Below, one piece after another: positions 1 through 9,176 of a stretch of DNA of 64,000 nt. The stretch covers positions 1 through 64,000 of the forward strand of contig NZ_JAAVUQ010000006.1 of NCBI RefSeq assembly GCF_018449515.1. The letters run 5' to 3'. Source of the DNA: Caballeronia sp. dw_19. GTDB lineage: Bacteria; Pseudomonadota; Gammaproteobacteria; Burkholderiales; Burkholderiaceae. The notes under the pieces are model-generated. The model was not told the origin of the DNA. It ran no database searches and worked only from the letters and a program-made list of their open reading frames with translations. Made by a program: the position numbers and the translations under genes. Numbering within the stretch: position 1 is the first letter of the stretch; each line of letters starts with the position of its first letter.

Positions 1-340
1 CTGAATCCGGAATAGCGAAAGCACCAGCAGATAAGTGCAGGTAGATAAAGGGGAAACTACGTTCACATCGGATGTATAAAGTTTGTGTCAAGCGCTATCC
101 GTTGCGTATATGCCACGTCGCCGTGACAGGATTTCCCGGTAAGGCTCTACAGGATTTTGCAGATATAAACGGTGAAAAAGTTTCACATCATTTAACGCAA
201 TTAATTCTTCCTCTGATTGCTATTGTCGTGCGCGGCGCTAACTCCGACAGTAAGTCGCCCTTTGAACAAGGGTGTCTTTTTCATCTTTTTAGCGCGGCCT
301 TTAGGCCGCGTTTTTTATATTAATTCCCGCTTATGCAAAA
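1..340. other. AT-rich flank without a recognised gene
   Basis: This stretch is visibly richer in A and T than the rest of the window and has no ORF resembling a known protein. The only open frame (72-323) is 83 codons long and overlaps a terminator hairpin, so I do not call it. It ends where the first IS element begins. The composition suggests DNA of another origin brought in next to the IS cluster, but the source cannot be named from sequence alone. Confidence 0.5.
293..316 (+). terminator. Rho-independent terminator
   Basis: CGCGGCC (293-299), a TTTA loop and GGCCGCG (304-310) form a perfect 7-bp GC stem followed directly by six T residues (311-316). It would end transcription entering from the left edge of the window before the IS element. 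Confidence 0.8.
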
Positions 341-348
341 CTAAATAG

Positions 349-1829
349 TCGGCCCTGAACAATCGCCAAAGCCTTTACTGACGGGCGTTTAAGGGCGAAA
401 CCGGATTGCTGGAATTGCAGGATACGGGCATATTAACGCTTGAAACCCTGCAAATTCTGACGAGGTCCGAATGGGTCCGAAAGCGCGTGTGACAGAGCAA
501 GATTTCTTCCGCCAGCCGCTGCTTGAACAGATCAATTTAAAGCATCCTCTAGTGCGTTTGGCCAGTCTGATTGATTGGGCACGGCTGGGCGCAGCGATGA
601 GCGAGAGCTTCGTGTCCCGTGCCGGACGACCGGCGACTTCACCCCGCCTGATCGCAGGGCTGCTTTATTTGCAACACGCGTTCGACCTGTCCGACGAGGA
701 AGTCGTATGGCAATGGGTCGAGAACCCTTACTGGCAGGTCTTCACCGGCGAGACGTTTCTGCAAACCGAGCCGCCGATCGATCCGTCGAGTCTGACACGC
801 TGGCGCAAGCGTCTCGGTGAAGCGGGTATCGAAGAGCTGTTGGCGGCGACGATTGAGGCGGCCAAACGTGCAGGCGTGATCAAGGCGTCGAGCGTGAAGC
901 GCGTGATCGTCGACACGACGGTAATGCCCAAAGCAATTGCCCATCCAACCGATTCACGCTTGCTGGAGCGGTGCCGTGAACATCTGGTCAAGGGCGCCGC
1001 CCGCCACGGCATCAAGCTCAGACAGAACTACAACCGCGAGGCGCCGCGCCTGGCACTGCAGATTGGCCGCTATGCGCACGCCAAGCAGTACAAGCGCATG
1101 AGGAAGACGTTGCGCACGCTGCGCTCGCGCGTGGGCCGGGTGATGCGCGATGTCGAGCGGCAGATCGGTCGAGCATCGGACTCAGGTCGCGCTGCGCTGC
1201 TGGAGTTGATTGCCCGTACGAGGCGGATTCTGTCGCAAAAGCCCAAGGACAAGAACAAGCTCTATGCGCTGCATGCACCGGAAGTTGAGTGTCTGGCCAA
1301 AGGAAAGGTTCGCATGCCGTATGAATTTGGTGTGAAGGTGTCGATCACGACGACTCACAAGGAAGGGCTGGTAGTCGGCGCGCGCTCGATGCCCGGCAAT
1401 CCGTACGACGGGCACACGCTGGCTGAGGCGTTGGAGCAGGCGGCAATCCTGAGCGATGCGAGCCCGGAAGTGGCGATTGTTGATCGCGGCTACAAGGGCG
1501 TCACGATCGACGGTGTGAAGATCTACCACCCCGGTTTGAGGCGTGGCATCACGCGTGGACTAAGGGCGATGATTCGACGGCGAAGCGCGATCGAGCCGGC
1601 CATTGGTCACATGAAGACGGATGGCAAACTCGATCGGAACTGGCTCAAAGGCGCACTAGGCGATGCGATGCACGCGGTGCTGTGCGGCGCCGGCCACAAC
1701 CCGCGGATGATCCTCAGGAAGCTGCAGTTTTTTTACGCCTTTATGCTGGCCCTGTTGTTGAACACGCTCGCTTGCAAGTCCCTTTCGTGACTCAACCCGC
1801 AGCGAGCAAAATCTATTGTTCAGGGCCGA
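349..1829 (+). mobile_element. Complete IS5-family insertion sequence (IS-A)
   Basis: The element has perfect inverted ends: TCGGCCCTGAACAAT at 349-363 and its complement at 1815-1829. Both sides carry CTAAATAG directly (341-348 and 1830-1837), an apparent 8-bp target duplication. Because CTA...TAG is itself palindromic, the exact element boundary could move by two bases each way (IR of 17 bp with a 4-bp AAAT duplication). One intact transposase gene fills it. Intact ends and gene suggest a recent, possibly still active copy. Confidence 0.85.
471..1790 (+). CDS. IS5-family DDE transposase
   Basis: A 439-residue transposase that would cut and paste the surrounding IS-A element. The N-terminal part (about residues 15-110) resembles the InsH-type DNA-binding domain of IS5-like transposases. 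The catalytic carboxylates expected of a DDE/RNase H-fold enzyme are visible: Asp148 in VIVDTT, Asp338 in IVDRGYKG and Glu375 in RSAIEPAIGHMK. A basic region (about 180-235) lies between the first and second Asp. The frame is uninterrupted and lies wholly inside the inverted repeats, so the gene looks functional. The exact IS subgroup cannot be assigned without a database search. Confidence 0.9.
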   Translation: MGPKARVTEQDFFRQPLLEQINLKHPLVRLASLIDWARLGAAMSESFVSRAGRPATSPRLIAGLLYLQHAFDLSDEEVVWQWVENPYWQVFTGETFLQTEPPIDPSSLTRWRKRLGEAGIEELLAATIEAAKRAGVIKASSVKRVIVDTTVMPKAIAHPTDSRLLERCREHLVKGAARHGIKLRQNYNREAPRLALQIGRYAHAKQYKRMRKTLRTLRSRVGRVMRDVERQIGRASDSGRAALLELIARTRRILSQKPKDKNKLYALHAPEVECLAKGKVRMPYEFGVKVSITTTHKEGLVVGARSMPGNPYDGHTLAEALEQAAILSDASPEVAIVDRGYKGVTIDGVKIYHPGLRRGITRGLRAMIRRRSAIEPAIGHMKTDGKLDRNWLKGALGDAMHAVLCGAGHNPRMILRKLQFFYAFMLALLLNTLACKSLS

Positions 1830-1851
1830 CTAAATAGGCTGGACCGCCTAG

Positions 1852-2657
1852 CAGGCTGCGGAAATACAGGCCGACTTTACTGAGCCACGAGCGTGATCAG
1901 AATTTTCGGCGGGGGATGTCTCATAGTTTGGAATATGGGCCGGTTAATTTTGGTTTTCGGATCTGTTTATGACGTTCTCTTGCGCATTTTTGGTTCACTG
2001 CGGCTGCAACGCACGGAGTTGTCCCAAGGTGCGCATGCGCACGAGGTTGTACGCGGCCATCGTCAGCACGAACATCTGATCGACCTTCTTCAAGCCGCGC
2101 ACCATCAGCTGGCGCATACCGCCGATGCTCTTGGCCCAGCCAAAACCCTGTTCGATCAGCTTGCGCTTTTGCTGCGACACCGCATAGCCCGCACTCCCGG
2201 CGATTGACTCGGGCACTGCCGACTGGCGGCCTGACTTGTTTTGCGCCACGTGAGGCGTGATGTTCATTTCCTGGCAAGCCTTGATGAACTCTGTGAAGAC
2301 GGTGGGCACCCACACGGCATCGTCCATCGACAGCCCGATAAACCAACGAAACAGCAGGTTATATTGAACCTGCTCCATCAACTGGCGCTCCGAGCGAACG
2401 CTATAGAGCACTTGCAACAGCATCGCGCGCAGCAGCTTCTCCGGGGCAATGCTGGGCCGCCCACCTTTGATATCAGCCTCGTACATGCCGGCAAACAAGC
2501 GATCCATCTTGGCCAAAGCTGCGTTGGCCATCTTGCGAATCGAGCGCAGCGGATGATCTGCTGGAACAAAGTCCTCCAGCTTACGCAAGGTGAACAAGTT
2601 CTCGGCAAACGTATCGGCGCCGCGCATCGCTTCTCTCAGTTGGGGGTCTTTACTAAC
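1852..2657 (-). mobile_element. Truncated IS5-type element (IS-B copy 1)
   Basis: It matches IS-B copy 2 (13760-14620) nearly base for base in inverted orientation. The transposase-distal inverted repeat CAGGCTGCGGAAATAC is present at 1852-1867, with CTAG next to it. At the other end similarity stops at 2657 (TTTACTAAC), about 54 bp before the position of the missing inverted repeat. The truncated end lies 60 bp from the stop codon of garD. Without one end it should be immobile. Confidence 0.8.
1995..2627 (-). pseudogene. Internally deleted IS5-type transposase (IS-B copy 1)
   Basis: The 210-residue reading frame starts like an IS5-group transposase (residues 1-105, ending near WVPTVF) and then jumps directly to the C-terminal part (HVAQNKSGRQS, FGWAKSIGGMRQLM, AAYNLVRMRTL). 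Family members are usually about 350 residues or more, and the missing middle would contain the first catalytic aspartates. The frame is open across the junction, so the deletion is in frame. It is a catalytically dead derivative. Copy 2 has the identical junction, so the deletion happened before the element was duplicated. Confidence 0.8.
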
Positions 2658-2716
2658 GGCGAGGTCGACCGACCATGCACGTGCGTTGTCCCTATCTGCC
2701 GGGCAAATCGCCTGTC

Positions 2717-4300
2717 TCAGGTCACCGGCGCCGGATTGAAAAGCACCAGCGCGTTATGCAGCTTCAACTTTTCGGCGCACGTTTGTTTGCGACCGCTCGC
2801 GACGTCCAGCATCAAGCGAAAGAGCTCCCAGCCGACATCTTCGATTGTCGCGTCGCCCGTGGCGATCCGGCCCGCATCGATATCCATCAGATCGTGCCAG
2901 CGGCGGGCCAGGTCACTGCGCGTGGCCATCTTGATGACCGGGACTTCGGCCAGGCTGTAGGGCGTGCCACGCCCCGTGGTGAACACATGCAGATTGATGC
3001 CGGCTGCCAGCTGCAGCGTGCCGCAAATGAAATCACTGGCGGGCGTGGCCGCATAAATCAAGCCCTTCTGCCTGACCTTTTCTCCGGGCGAGAGCACGCC
3101 CGAGATGGCGGAGTTTCCGGACTTGATGATCGAGCCCATCGCCTTTTCGACGATGTTCGACAATCCGCCTTTCTTGTTGCCCGGTGTCGTGTTCGCACTG
3201 CGATCGGCGCCACCGCGCTTCAGGTAATCGTCGTACCACTGCATCTCGCGGATGATGGCATGCGCCACTTCCGGCGTGGCCGCCCGGCTCGTCAGTTGAT
3301 CGACGCCATCACGTACCTCCGTCACCTCCGAGAACATTACGGTTGCGCCGGCGCGCACGAGCAGGTCAGTCGCAAAACCGACGGCGGGATTGGCGGTCAA
3401 CCCCGAAAAAGCATCGCTGCCGCCGCATTGCACTCCGATAACCAGATCCGATGCGGGACACGTCTCGCGACGACGATTGTTCAGCCGGGCGAGATGCGAT
3501 TCGGCCCTTGTCATGATCGACCTAATCATGGATTCGAACCCGACGTGCTCGTCGTCCTGCAGCACCACGGTGCCGCCGTTCAATGCACCTTCGTTGTCAC
3601 CGATATCAGCTACGTCATTGCTCAAGGAAGCGATCGGGATCGTGCCGGGGGGCATCAGCCGCTCGGGCTGCAGTTTCTCGCAGCCCAGGCTCACCATCAT
3701 GACTTCACCGCCAAAGTTGGGGTTCAAGCTGATATTGCGGACGGTGCGAATCGGGATCATCGCGTCAGGGGCGTCGATTGCGACCCCGCACCCATAGGTG
3801 TGGCCCAGCCCCACTACGTCATCAACGTTCGGGAATCGGGGCAGCAGTTCTGTCTTGATCCGCGTCACCGCGTGCGCTACGACGTCCGCGACGCATTGCA
3901 CGGTCGTTGTTATCGCCAGAATGTTGCGCGAACCGACTGAACCGTCCGCATTCCGGTAACCCTCGAACGTGTAGCCCTCAAGCGAGGGCATGTCGGGCGC
4001 CTTGCGCGTGGCAATCGGCAAATTGTTCAGCTCCGGCGGCGCCGGCATCCGGATCACATGCTCGTTAATCCAGCTGCCTTTCGGCAGCGCCCTGTTCGCG
4101 TAGCCAATCACGACGTTATAGCGAATCACCTCATCGCCTTCGGCCAAATCCACCAGTGCGACTTTATGGCCCTGCGGTACGCGCTCGCGCAGGACGAGCC
4201 CATCCGCAAACACTGCCCCTTCGCCCAGGCCGCCGTCGTTGACAACGATCGCGACGTTATCGGCGCCATGCACCAAGATGTAATGCGGAGACTGTTCCAT
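2717..4300 (-). CDS. garD: Galactarate dehydratase, UxaA/GarD family
   Basis: A 527-residue member of the UxaA/GarD family of iron-dependent sugar-acid dehydratases, close to the 523 residues of E. coli GarD. It should convert meso-galactarate to 5-dehydro-4-deoxy-D-glucarate in the cytoplasm. The short N-terminal SAF-like domain (about 1-90) is followed by the large catalytic domain with the family signatures [34 protein letters not shown] and GNKKGG. The divergent neighbour kdgD encodes the next enzyme of the pathway, which favours galactarate over altronate as substrate. The start is an ATG at 4300; the stop lies 60 bp from an IS remnant. Confidence 0.85.
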   Translation of the reverse strand: MEQSPHYILVHGADNVAIVVNDGGLGEGAVFADGLVLRERVPQGHKVALVDLAEGDEVIRYNVVIGYANRALPKGSWINEHVIRMPAPPELNNLPIATRKAPDMPSLEGYTFEGYRNADGSVGSRNILAITTTVQCVADVVAHAVTRIKTELLPRFPNVDDVVGLGHTYGCGVAIDAPDAMIPIRTVRNISLNPNFGGEVMMVSLGCEKLQPERLMPPGTIPIASLSNDVADIGDNEGALNGGTVVLQDDEHVGFESMIRSIMTRAESHLARLNNRRRETCPASDLVIGVQCGGSDAFSGLTANPAVGFATDLLVRAGATVMFSEVTEVRDGVDQLTSRAATPEVAHAIIREMQWYDDYLKRGGADRSANTTPGNKKGGLSNIVEKAMGSIIKSGNSAISGVLSPGEKVRQKGLIYAATPASDFICGTLQLAAGINLHVFTTGRGTPYSLAEVPVIKMATRSDLARRWHDLMDIDAGRIATGDATIEDVGWELFRLMLDVASGRKQTCAEKLKLHNALVLFNPAPVT

Positions 4301-4448
4301 GTGATCAAGTCCTTAACGCGCCGACTATGTACGGCACGTAGATATCATACGACATCCTATGACACCTTCGTCACCTCGGCGACATAGCGTTTACCCTTTT
4401 CGTTATATGCGTACTAGATTTTGGCTTGAATACGTTCATTTCATGTTG

Positions 4449-4460
4449 TACGATGACGTA
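4449..4460. promoter_or_regulatory. Candidate operator in the garD-kdgD divergent promoter
   Basis: TACG-ATGA-CGTA is a perfect 4+4 inverted repeat in the 201-bp region between the two divergent starts. A looser related stretch, ATACGACATCCTATG, lies near 4348-4362. The region must hold both promoters. A regulator of the FadR/GntR type could bind here, but this is inference from position. Confidence 0.3.
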
Positions 4461-4501
4461 TAAGAAAAATGCGAACCCAAATCAAACATCTGGTGTCCAC
4501 C

Positions 4502-5419
4502 ATGACAACTCCGCAAGAACTGAAGGCGATTGTTTCCGAAGGCCTGCTCTCCTTTCCTCTCACCGACTTTGACAAGAACGGCGACTTCCGAGCCGATACG
4601 TTCGCGGAGCGACTCGAGTGGCTCGCGCCTTACGGCGCAACCGCCCTTTTCGTAGCCGGCGGAACGGGCGAGTTTTTCTCGCTGACCCAAGCGGAATACT
4701 CCAGCGTCGTCAAGACTGCGGCAGAAACCTGCAAAGGCAAAGTACCTATCCTGGCTGGCGCCGGCGGAGCTACGCGCGTCGCAATCCAGTATGCGAAGGA
4801 AGCCGAACGCCTGGGTGCAAACGGGATCCTGCTCATGCCGCACTACCTGACCGAAGCCAGCATCGATGGAATTGCCAGGCACGTCGAGGAAGTGTGCAAG
4901 GCAGTGCCCAATATAGGCGTGATCGTCTATAACCGTGCTAACTCCAAACTGAACGCGGACGCACTCGAGCGCCTGGCGGATTCCTGCCCCAATCTGATCG
5001 GCTTTAAAGATGGCGTGGGCGAGATCGAGAACATGGTGACCATCCGTCGCCGTCTTGGCGACCGGTTTTCCTATCTGGGCGGCCTGCCGACAGCGGAAGT
5101 CTATGCGGCGGCCTATAAGGCGCTGGGGGTGCCCGTCTATTCGTCCGCCGTGTTCAACTTCATTCCGAAAACCGCGATGGACTTTTATCGCGCCATTGCA
5201 GCGGAAGACCACGTAACGACTGACAGGCTCATCGATCAGTTTTTCCTGCCCTATCTGGCCATCCGGAACCGGAAAGCGGGCTACGCCGTCAGCATTGTGA
5301 AGGCAGGCGCCACGCTGGTCGGGCACAGCGGCGGCCCGGTTCGCGCACCGCTGACGGACCTGACTGAAGACGAAATGGCGCAACTCGATGGGCTTATCAA
5401 GTCGCTCGGCGCTCAGTGA
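4502..5419 (+). CDS. kdgD: 5-dehydro-4-deoxyglucarate dehydratase
   Basis: A 305-residue class I aldolase-fold protein of the DapA/NAL superfamily. KdgD dehydrates and decarboxylates 5-dehydro-4-deoxy-D-glucarate to 2,5-dioxopentanoate (alpha-ketoglutarate semialdehyde). Visible signatures are [12 protein letters not shown] (the GTGE motif of the family), the tyrosine segment VIVYNRAN and the Schiff-base lysine in [10 protein letters not shown] chose the ATG at 4502, which gives MTTPQEL; an upstream in-frame ATG at 4469 is possible but adds residues not expected in the family. It is divergent from garD and followed by a terminator hairpin and a hexarate-type permease. Confidence 0.88.
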   Translation: MTTPQELKAIVSEGLLSFPLTDFDKNGDFRADTFAERLEWLAPYGATALFVAGGTGEFFSLTQAEYSSVVKTAAETCKGKVPILAGAGGATRVAIQYAKEAERLGANGILLMPHYLTEASIDGIARHVEEVCKAVPNIGVIVYNRANSKLNADALERLADSCPNLIGFKDGVGEIENMVTIRRRLGDRFSYLGGLPTAEVYAAAYKALGVPVYSSAVFNFIPKTAMDFYRAIAAEDHVTTDRLIDQFFLPYLAIRNRKAGYAVSIVKAGATLVGHSGGPVRAPLTDLTEDEMAQLDGLIKSLGAQ

Positions 5420-5480
5420 CCATCAGCCGAGCTCAACCAGAGCTCAACCAGCACTATTCAGATTGAGTGGCTGCCCCGGT

Positions 5481-5512
5481 GCTCGCCGACGTTGTGCTGG
5501 CGGGCATTTTTT
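5481..5512 (+). terminator. Probable terminator after kdgD
   Basis: GCTCGCCGAC (5481-5490) and GCTGGCGGGC (5496-5505) pair imperfectly around a GTTGT loop, followed by A and a run of six T. It would partly separate kdgD from the permease gene at 5560. Confidence 0.5.
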
Positions 5513-5559
5513 CGTGGTGACGCCACACAACCCGACACATATCAACGCGAAAAGCCCAA

Positions 5560-6921
5560 ATGGAACTCAGCCGAACTGCCAGCTCCGCAGGCGTGGTCAA
5601 GCGCACTAAAGTCAGATACGTCATCTTGCTGATGATTTTCGTCATCACGACGTTCAATTACGCGGACCGGGCAACGCTATCCATTACCGGCTCGGCCATG
5701 CGAACCGAGTTTGGCTTTGACGCCATCAAGATGGGCTATATCTTCTCGGCCTTCAGCTGGGCGTATGTGCTCTCGCAGTTGCCTGCAGGCTGGCTTCTTG
5801 ATCGATTCGGAGCCCGCCGCGTCTATGCAGCAAGCATCTTCCTTTGGTCAGTCTTCACCTTTCTGCAAAGCTCGATCGGGCTTGCCGGCACGGCTGCCAG
5901 CGCGGTGATCGCGCTGTTCGTTTTACGTTTTGCGATGGGCATGGCAGAGGCACCCGCTTTCCCCGCCAATGCGAAGGTGGTCGCAAGCTGGTTTCCAACC
6001 GCTGAACGTGGAACTGCATCCGCGATCTTTAATTCTGCTCAATATTTTGCGGCTGTCATTTTTACGCCGCTCATGGCGTGGATTACTCACACATACGGTT
6101 GGCAACATGTCTACATGGTGATGGGTGCAGGTGGAATCCTGCTGGCACTGACATGGCTTAAAGTCATGAAGAACCCGGGTGATCATCCGGGTGTCAACAA
6201 GGCGGAGCTTGAGCACATAGAGAAAGGCGGTGGTCTTGTTTCCCCTGCATCGAAGGGAAATGCCGGCGTGGCGCGCCAGGTCGGTAGCTGGTTTTACGTT
6301 CGCCAGTTGCTCACTAATCGCATGTTGCTGGGCGTTTATCTCGCCCAGTATTGCATCAATGTGCTGACCTACTTCTTCCTCACGTGGTTTCCCATCTACC
6401 TCGTGCAGGCGCGCCATATGACGATCCTGCAGGCCGGACTGACTGCTTCCCTGCCTGCCATTTGCGGATTTACCGGCGGCGTTCTCGGCGGTGTCTTTTC
6501 CGATGCATTGATACGCCGGGGTCACTCGCTCACCCTCGCACGGAAACTCCCGATCGTCGGCGGGATGCTCTTATCCGTTTCAATCATTGGCTGCAACTAC
6601 GTAACGACCGACTGGGTCGTCGTTGCGTTGATGTCGCTGGCATTTTTTGGAAAGGGTATTGGCGCATTGGGCTGGGCCGTCGTTGCCGATACGTCACCTA
6701 AGGAGGCCATTGGCCTGTCCGGATCCATCTTCAACATGTTCGGCAATGTGGCAGGCATCGTCACGCCAATCGTGATCGGTTACCTGGTGGCCACGAGCGG
6801 CGGCTCTTTTAACGGCGCCCTGGTCTTTGTCGGCATCAACGCCGTGCTGACGATTTTTAGCTATCTCGTCATTGTCAAACGCATCCAGCGCGTGGTCTTG
6901 CGCGATCCGGCCATCGCATGA
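5560..6921 (+). CDS. MFS permease, hexarate (galactarate/glucarate) type
   Basis: A 453-residue, twelve-helix member of the anion:cation symporter (ACS) branch of the major facilitator superfamily, the branch of GudP, GarP, DgoT and ExuT. The first helix carries the family signature NYADRATLS and the loop after helix 2 has GWLLDRFGARRVY, an MFS A-motif. Located just after garD/kdgD, it probably imports galactarate and/or glucarate with protons. The substrate is inferred from the neighbours, since ACS members with different substrates look alike. No strong Shine-Dalgarno sequence is visible. Confidence 0.75.
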   Translation: MELSRTASSAGVVKRTKVRYVILLMIFVITTFNYADRATLSITGSAMRTEFGFDAIKMGYIFSAFSWAYVLSQLPAGWLLDRFGARRVYAASIFLWSVFTFLQSSIGLAGTAASAVIALFVLRFAMGMAEAPAFPANAKVVASWFPTAERGTASAIFNSAQYFAAVIFTPLMAWITHTYGWQHVYMVMGAGGILLALTWLKVMKNPGDHPGVNKAELEHIEKGGGLVSPASKGNAGVARQVGSWFYVRQLLTNRMLLGVYLAQYCINVLTYFFLTWFPIYLVQARHMTILQAGLTASLPAICGFTGGVLGGVFSDALIRRGHSLTLARKLPIVGGMLLSVSIIGCNYVTTDWVVVALMSLAFFGKGIGALGWAVVADTSPKEAIGLSGSIFNMFGNVAGIVTPIVIGYLVATSGGSFNGALVFVGINAVLTIFSYLVIVKRIQRVVLRDPAIA

Positions 6922-6936
6922 AATCACTGAGCGTTC

Positions 6937-7047
6937 TCAAACCTGAGTGAACACAAAGTCCGATTCAGGTAGGAAAGACGAGAAGAGCATCGAATCAAGC
7001 AACTTGCGATTGGCGCGCAGTTGAAACATCTTCAGCCGCGCGCGCAT
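6937..7047 (-). other. Possible short gene remnant
   Basis: Reading right to left, an open frame of 36 codons from the ATG at 7047 (MRARLKMFQLR to SDFVFTQV) lies immediately after the dehydrogenase stop and stays open upstream into that gene's end. The amino-acid make-up looks protein-like, and it may be the C-terminus of a lost gene. I do not recognise it. Confidence 0.2.
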
Positions 7048-7076
7048 TGCGAGCTTTAAGTCGGGGAAGTCCGGCC

Positions 7077-8039
7077 TCAGACCTGATTCAAGGCCGGCCG
7101 CCCGTCCAGCACAGCGGCGATATTGTCTAGCGCCGTAAGCCCCATCTGGTCGCGGGTCTCCATCGTGGCGCTTGCCATATGGGGCGACAGAAACACGTTG
7201 TCGAGTTCTGCGAAGCGCTTGTCAACATGCGGCTCGTTCCGGTACACGTCCAGACCCGCGCTGAACAAATGTCCTGAAGTCAGGGCTTCGTAGAGCGCAT
7301 CTTCGTCCACCAGGCCACCACGCGCCGCGTTAATAAAAACTGCGCCTGCGGGCAAGCGTTCAAACTCGTTTTTCGTCATCAACGGGACGCTTCCCGCCGG
7401 CACGTGCAGCGTGAGCACCTGACAATGCGGCAGCATGTCGTCGAGGCTGGCGTAAAACGTTGCGCCATTCTCCAGCGACGGAGCCGCACGGCCGATGTCC
7501 GTGTAAATCACGCGCATGCCGAAGGCTTGCGCACGCTTCGCGACGGACCGGCCGATACGCCCGAATCCGACAATGCCGAGCGTCTTGCCATTCACGCGGG
7601 TACCCAGCATCTCGGTCATGCCGAACGATTTGCCCCAGCCTTTGCGCATGATTCGTTCGTACTCCGACGCACGGCGGCAGGCGGCCAGCACAAGCAGCAT
7701 GGAGAAATCGGCCGTGCATTCGGTCAACGCATCGGGTGCGTTGGTGACGACGATTCCCCTCGCCCGCGCTGCAGCCACGTCCATATGATCGAAGCCCGCG
7801 CTCGCGTTCGCAACGATCCTGACCGTCGAGGGCAGCGCCGCAATGTGCTCCGCCTGCAAACCGGACTTCTTCCCGATCAGGACGGCCGGCACGTCGTGCT
7901 TCTTGCAGAAGTCGACGACAGACCACGAGTCCATGTCCGACTCGGTGACGAAGGCATGGAATTCGGCCTCTGCGCGATTCGCCACAACGGTGGGAACCTT
8001 TCGCGCAATCAACAGCCTGGTGCGTTTATTTTCCGACAT
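7077..8039 (-). CDS. D-isomer-specific 2-hydroxyacid dehydrogenase
   Basis: A 320-residue NAD(P)H-dependent dehydrogenase that interconverts a 2-oxo acid and a D-2-hydroxy acid, as in the glyoxylate/hydroxypyruvate reductase group. The Rossmann motif GFGRIG is at 158-163. The catalytic residues Arg240 (NAARGGLVD), Glu269 (DVYRNEP) and His287 (SPHMAS) are all in place, and the length is normal. It is transcribed away from the SDR gene at 8351; the shared intergenic region holds two identical-type palindromes. Substrate unknown; the sugar-acid surroundings suggest a sugar-derived hydroxy acid. Confidence 0.82.
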   Translation of the reverse strand: MSENKRTRLLIARKVPTVVANRAEAEFHAFVTESDMDSWSVVDFCKKHDVPAVLIGKKSGLQAEHIAALPSTVRIVANASAGFDHMDVAAARARGIVVTNAPDALTECTADFSMLLVLAACRRASEYERIMRKGWGKSFGMTEMLGTRVNGKTLGIVGFGRIGRSVAKRAQAFGMRVIYTDIGRAAPSLENGATFYASLDDMLPHCQVLTLHVPAGSVPLMTKNEFERLPAGAVFINAARGGLVDEDALYEALTSGHLFSAGLDVYRNEPHVDKRFAELDNVFLSPHMASATMETRDQMGLTALDNIAAVLDGRPALNQV

Positions 8040-8099
8040 GGTTTTCCTTGGATGGAGAGATGTCGAGAGACTACGGACCCGCAGACAGCGCCGTCAATG

Positions 8100-8116
8100 T
8101 TGATTGAATGAATCAA
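8100..8116. promoter_or_regulatory. Operator 1 (TTGATT-N5-AATCAA)
   Basis: TTGATTGAATGAATCAA is a perfect inverted repeat of 6-bp arms with a 5-bp spacer (extendable to GTTGATT/AATCAAC), located 61 bp upstream of the dehydrogenase start at 8039. It has the same arms and spacing as the second site at 8265-8281. Confidence 0.6.
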
Positions 8117-8264
8117 CTTATCGGAAATGAATCGTCCCTTATTTGCCCTGGTTCGTCACGGGACCTCCGCTACGCCGCAATCTGCGGACACCCTCAATCC
8201 TGTAAGTGGCAATCAGCGCATCAGGAAAACCCTATGACGGCATGTGTCAGCAAGGCTTCGGATG

Positions 8265-8281
8265 TTGATTCATTGAATCAA
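8265..8281. promoter_or_regulatory. Operator 2 (TTGATT-N5-AATCAA)
   Basis: TTGATTCATTGAATCAA, a perfect 17-bp palindrome around a central T, lies 70 bp upstream of the SDR start. With operator 1 (centres 165 bp apart) it suggests one dimeric regulator acting on both divergent promoters, perhaps by looping. No adjacent regulator gene is present. Confidence 0.6.
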
Positions 8282-8350
8282 GATTGCTCAATGCATGCAC
8301 GAATGCAACTCTGTTTGCCATACCTAACTGACTTGTCGAGAGGAAGTGAC

Positions 8351-9109
8351 ATGCCTGCATCGAACAAATTCGCAGCCGTGACGGGCGCCGGTTCCGGCAT
8401 CGGCCGCGCCGCCGCCGTGGCGCTCGCCAACGCGGGCTTCGCCGTCACGCTGATCGGGCGCAGAAGCGGCCCGCTGTCGGAAACAAAGGAGGCAATAACC
8501 ACGGCCGGCGGAGAAGCACTTGTAGTCCAGGCCGACGTTGCCGACGCCGCATCAGTCGAGCATGCGTTTTCACAGATTTCCCAGGCATTCGGCCGGCTCG
8601 ACGTGCTCTTCAACAATGCGGGCCGCAACGCGGGAGCCGTTCCCCTGGAAGATTACGAGGTCGATTTCTGGAACGACGTTGTAGCCACCAATCTGACCGG
8701 GGTCTTCCTGTGCGCTCAAGCGGCTTATCGCTTGATGAAAGCGCAGTCGCCTCAAGGCGGCCGGATCATCAACAACGGATCGATCTCGGCCCACTCGCCG
8801 AGGCCCCATACGATCGCGTACTCCGCAACGAAACATGCCGTCACCGGCATTACCAAATCGATTGCGCTGGACGGACGCGCATTCAACATCGCCTGTAGCC
8901 AGATCGATATTGGCAACGCGGCGACATCGCTCACGGAACGCATGAACAGCGGCGTCATGCAGGCAAATGGAAGCATGGCGCCCGAAGCAAGAATGGATGT
9001 GACGCACGTGGCGAATGCGGTTGTGCACATGGCCAGTCTTCCGCTCGATGTCAATGTTCTCAACATGACCATCATGGCGACCACCATGCCGTTTGTCGGC
9101 CGCGGATAA
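8351..9109 (+). CDS. SDR-family oxidoreductase
   Basis: A 252-residue classical short-chain dehydrogenase/reductase. The cofactor motif TGAGSGIG spans residues 11-18 and NNAG residues 88-91; the catalytic Ser144, Tyr157 and Lys161 (YSATK) are present. The ATG at 8351 is preceded by AGGAAG and gives a normal-length protein; the same frame opens at 8108, but that start lies inside operator 1 and would add 81 residues unlike the family. It is the first gene of a probable operon with the MFS permease, VOC and citrate synthase-like genes. Substrate unknown, probably a sugar acid or polyol derivative. Confidence 0.8.
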   Translation: MPASNKFAAVTGAGSGIGRAAAVALANAGFAVTLIGRRSGPLSETKEAITTAGGEALVVQADVADAASVEHAFSQISQAFGRLDVLFNNAGRNAGAVPLEDYEVDFWNDVVATNLTGVFLCAQAAYRLMKAQSPQGGRIINNGSISAHSPRPHTIAYSATKHAVTGITKSIALDGRAFNIACSQIDIGNAATSLTERMNSGVMQANGSMAPEARMDVTHVANAVVHMASLPLDVNVLNMTIMATTMPFVGRG

Positions 9110-9176
9110 GTCTGCCGCTGATAAATCACCCTTTCGCCAAATAAAAAAATAACAGGCTAATGTTCAGGAGACACCG

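Noticed and set aside
2675..3940. Long plus-strand frame of 421 codons
   Set aside because: It lies antisense to garD, whose protein is clearly recognisable; it is a shadow of a GC-rich gene.
8108..8350. N-terminal extension of the SDR protein from an ATG at 8108
   Set aside because: The ATG is inside a palindromic operator, the extension is unlike SDR proteins, and ATG 8351 has a good ribosome site.
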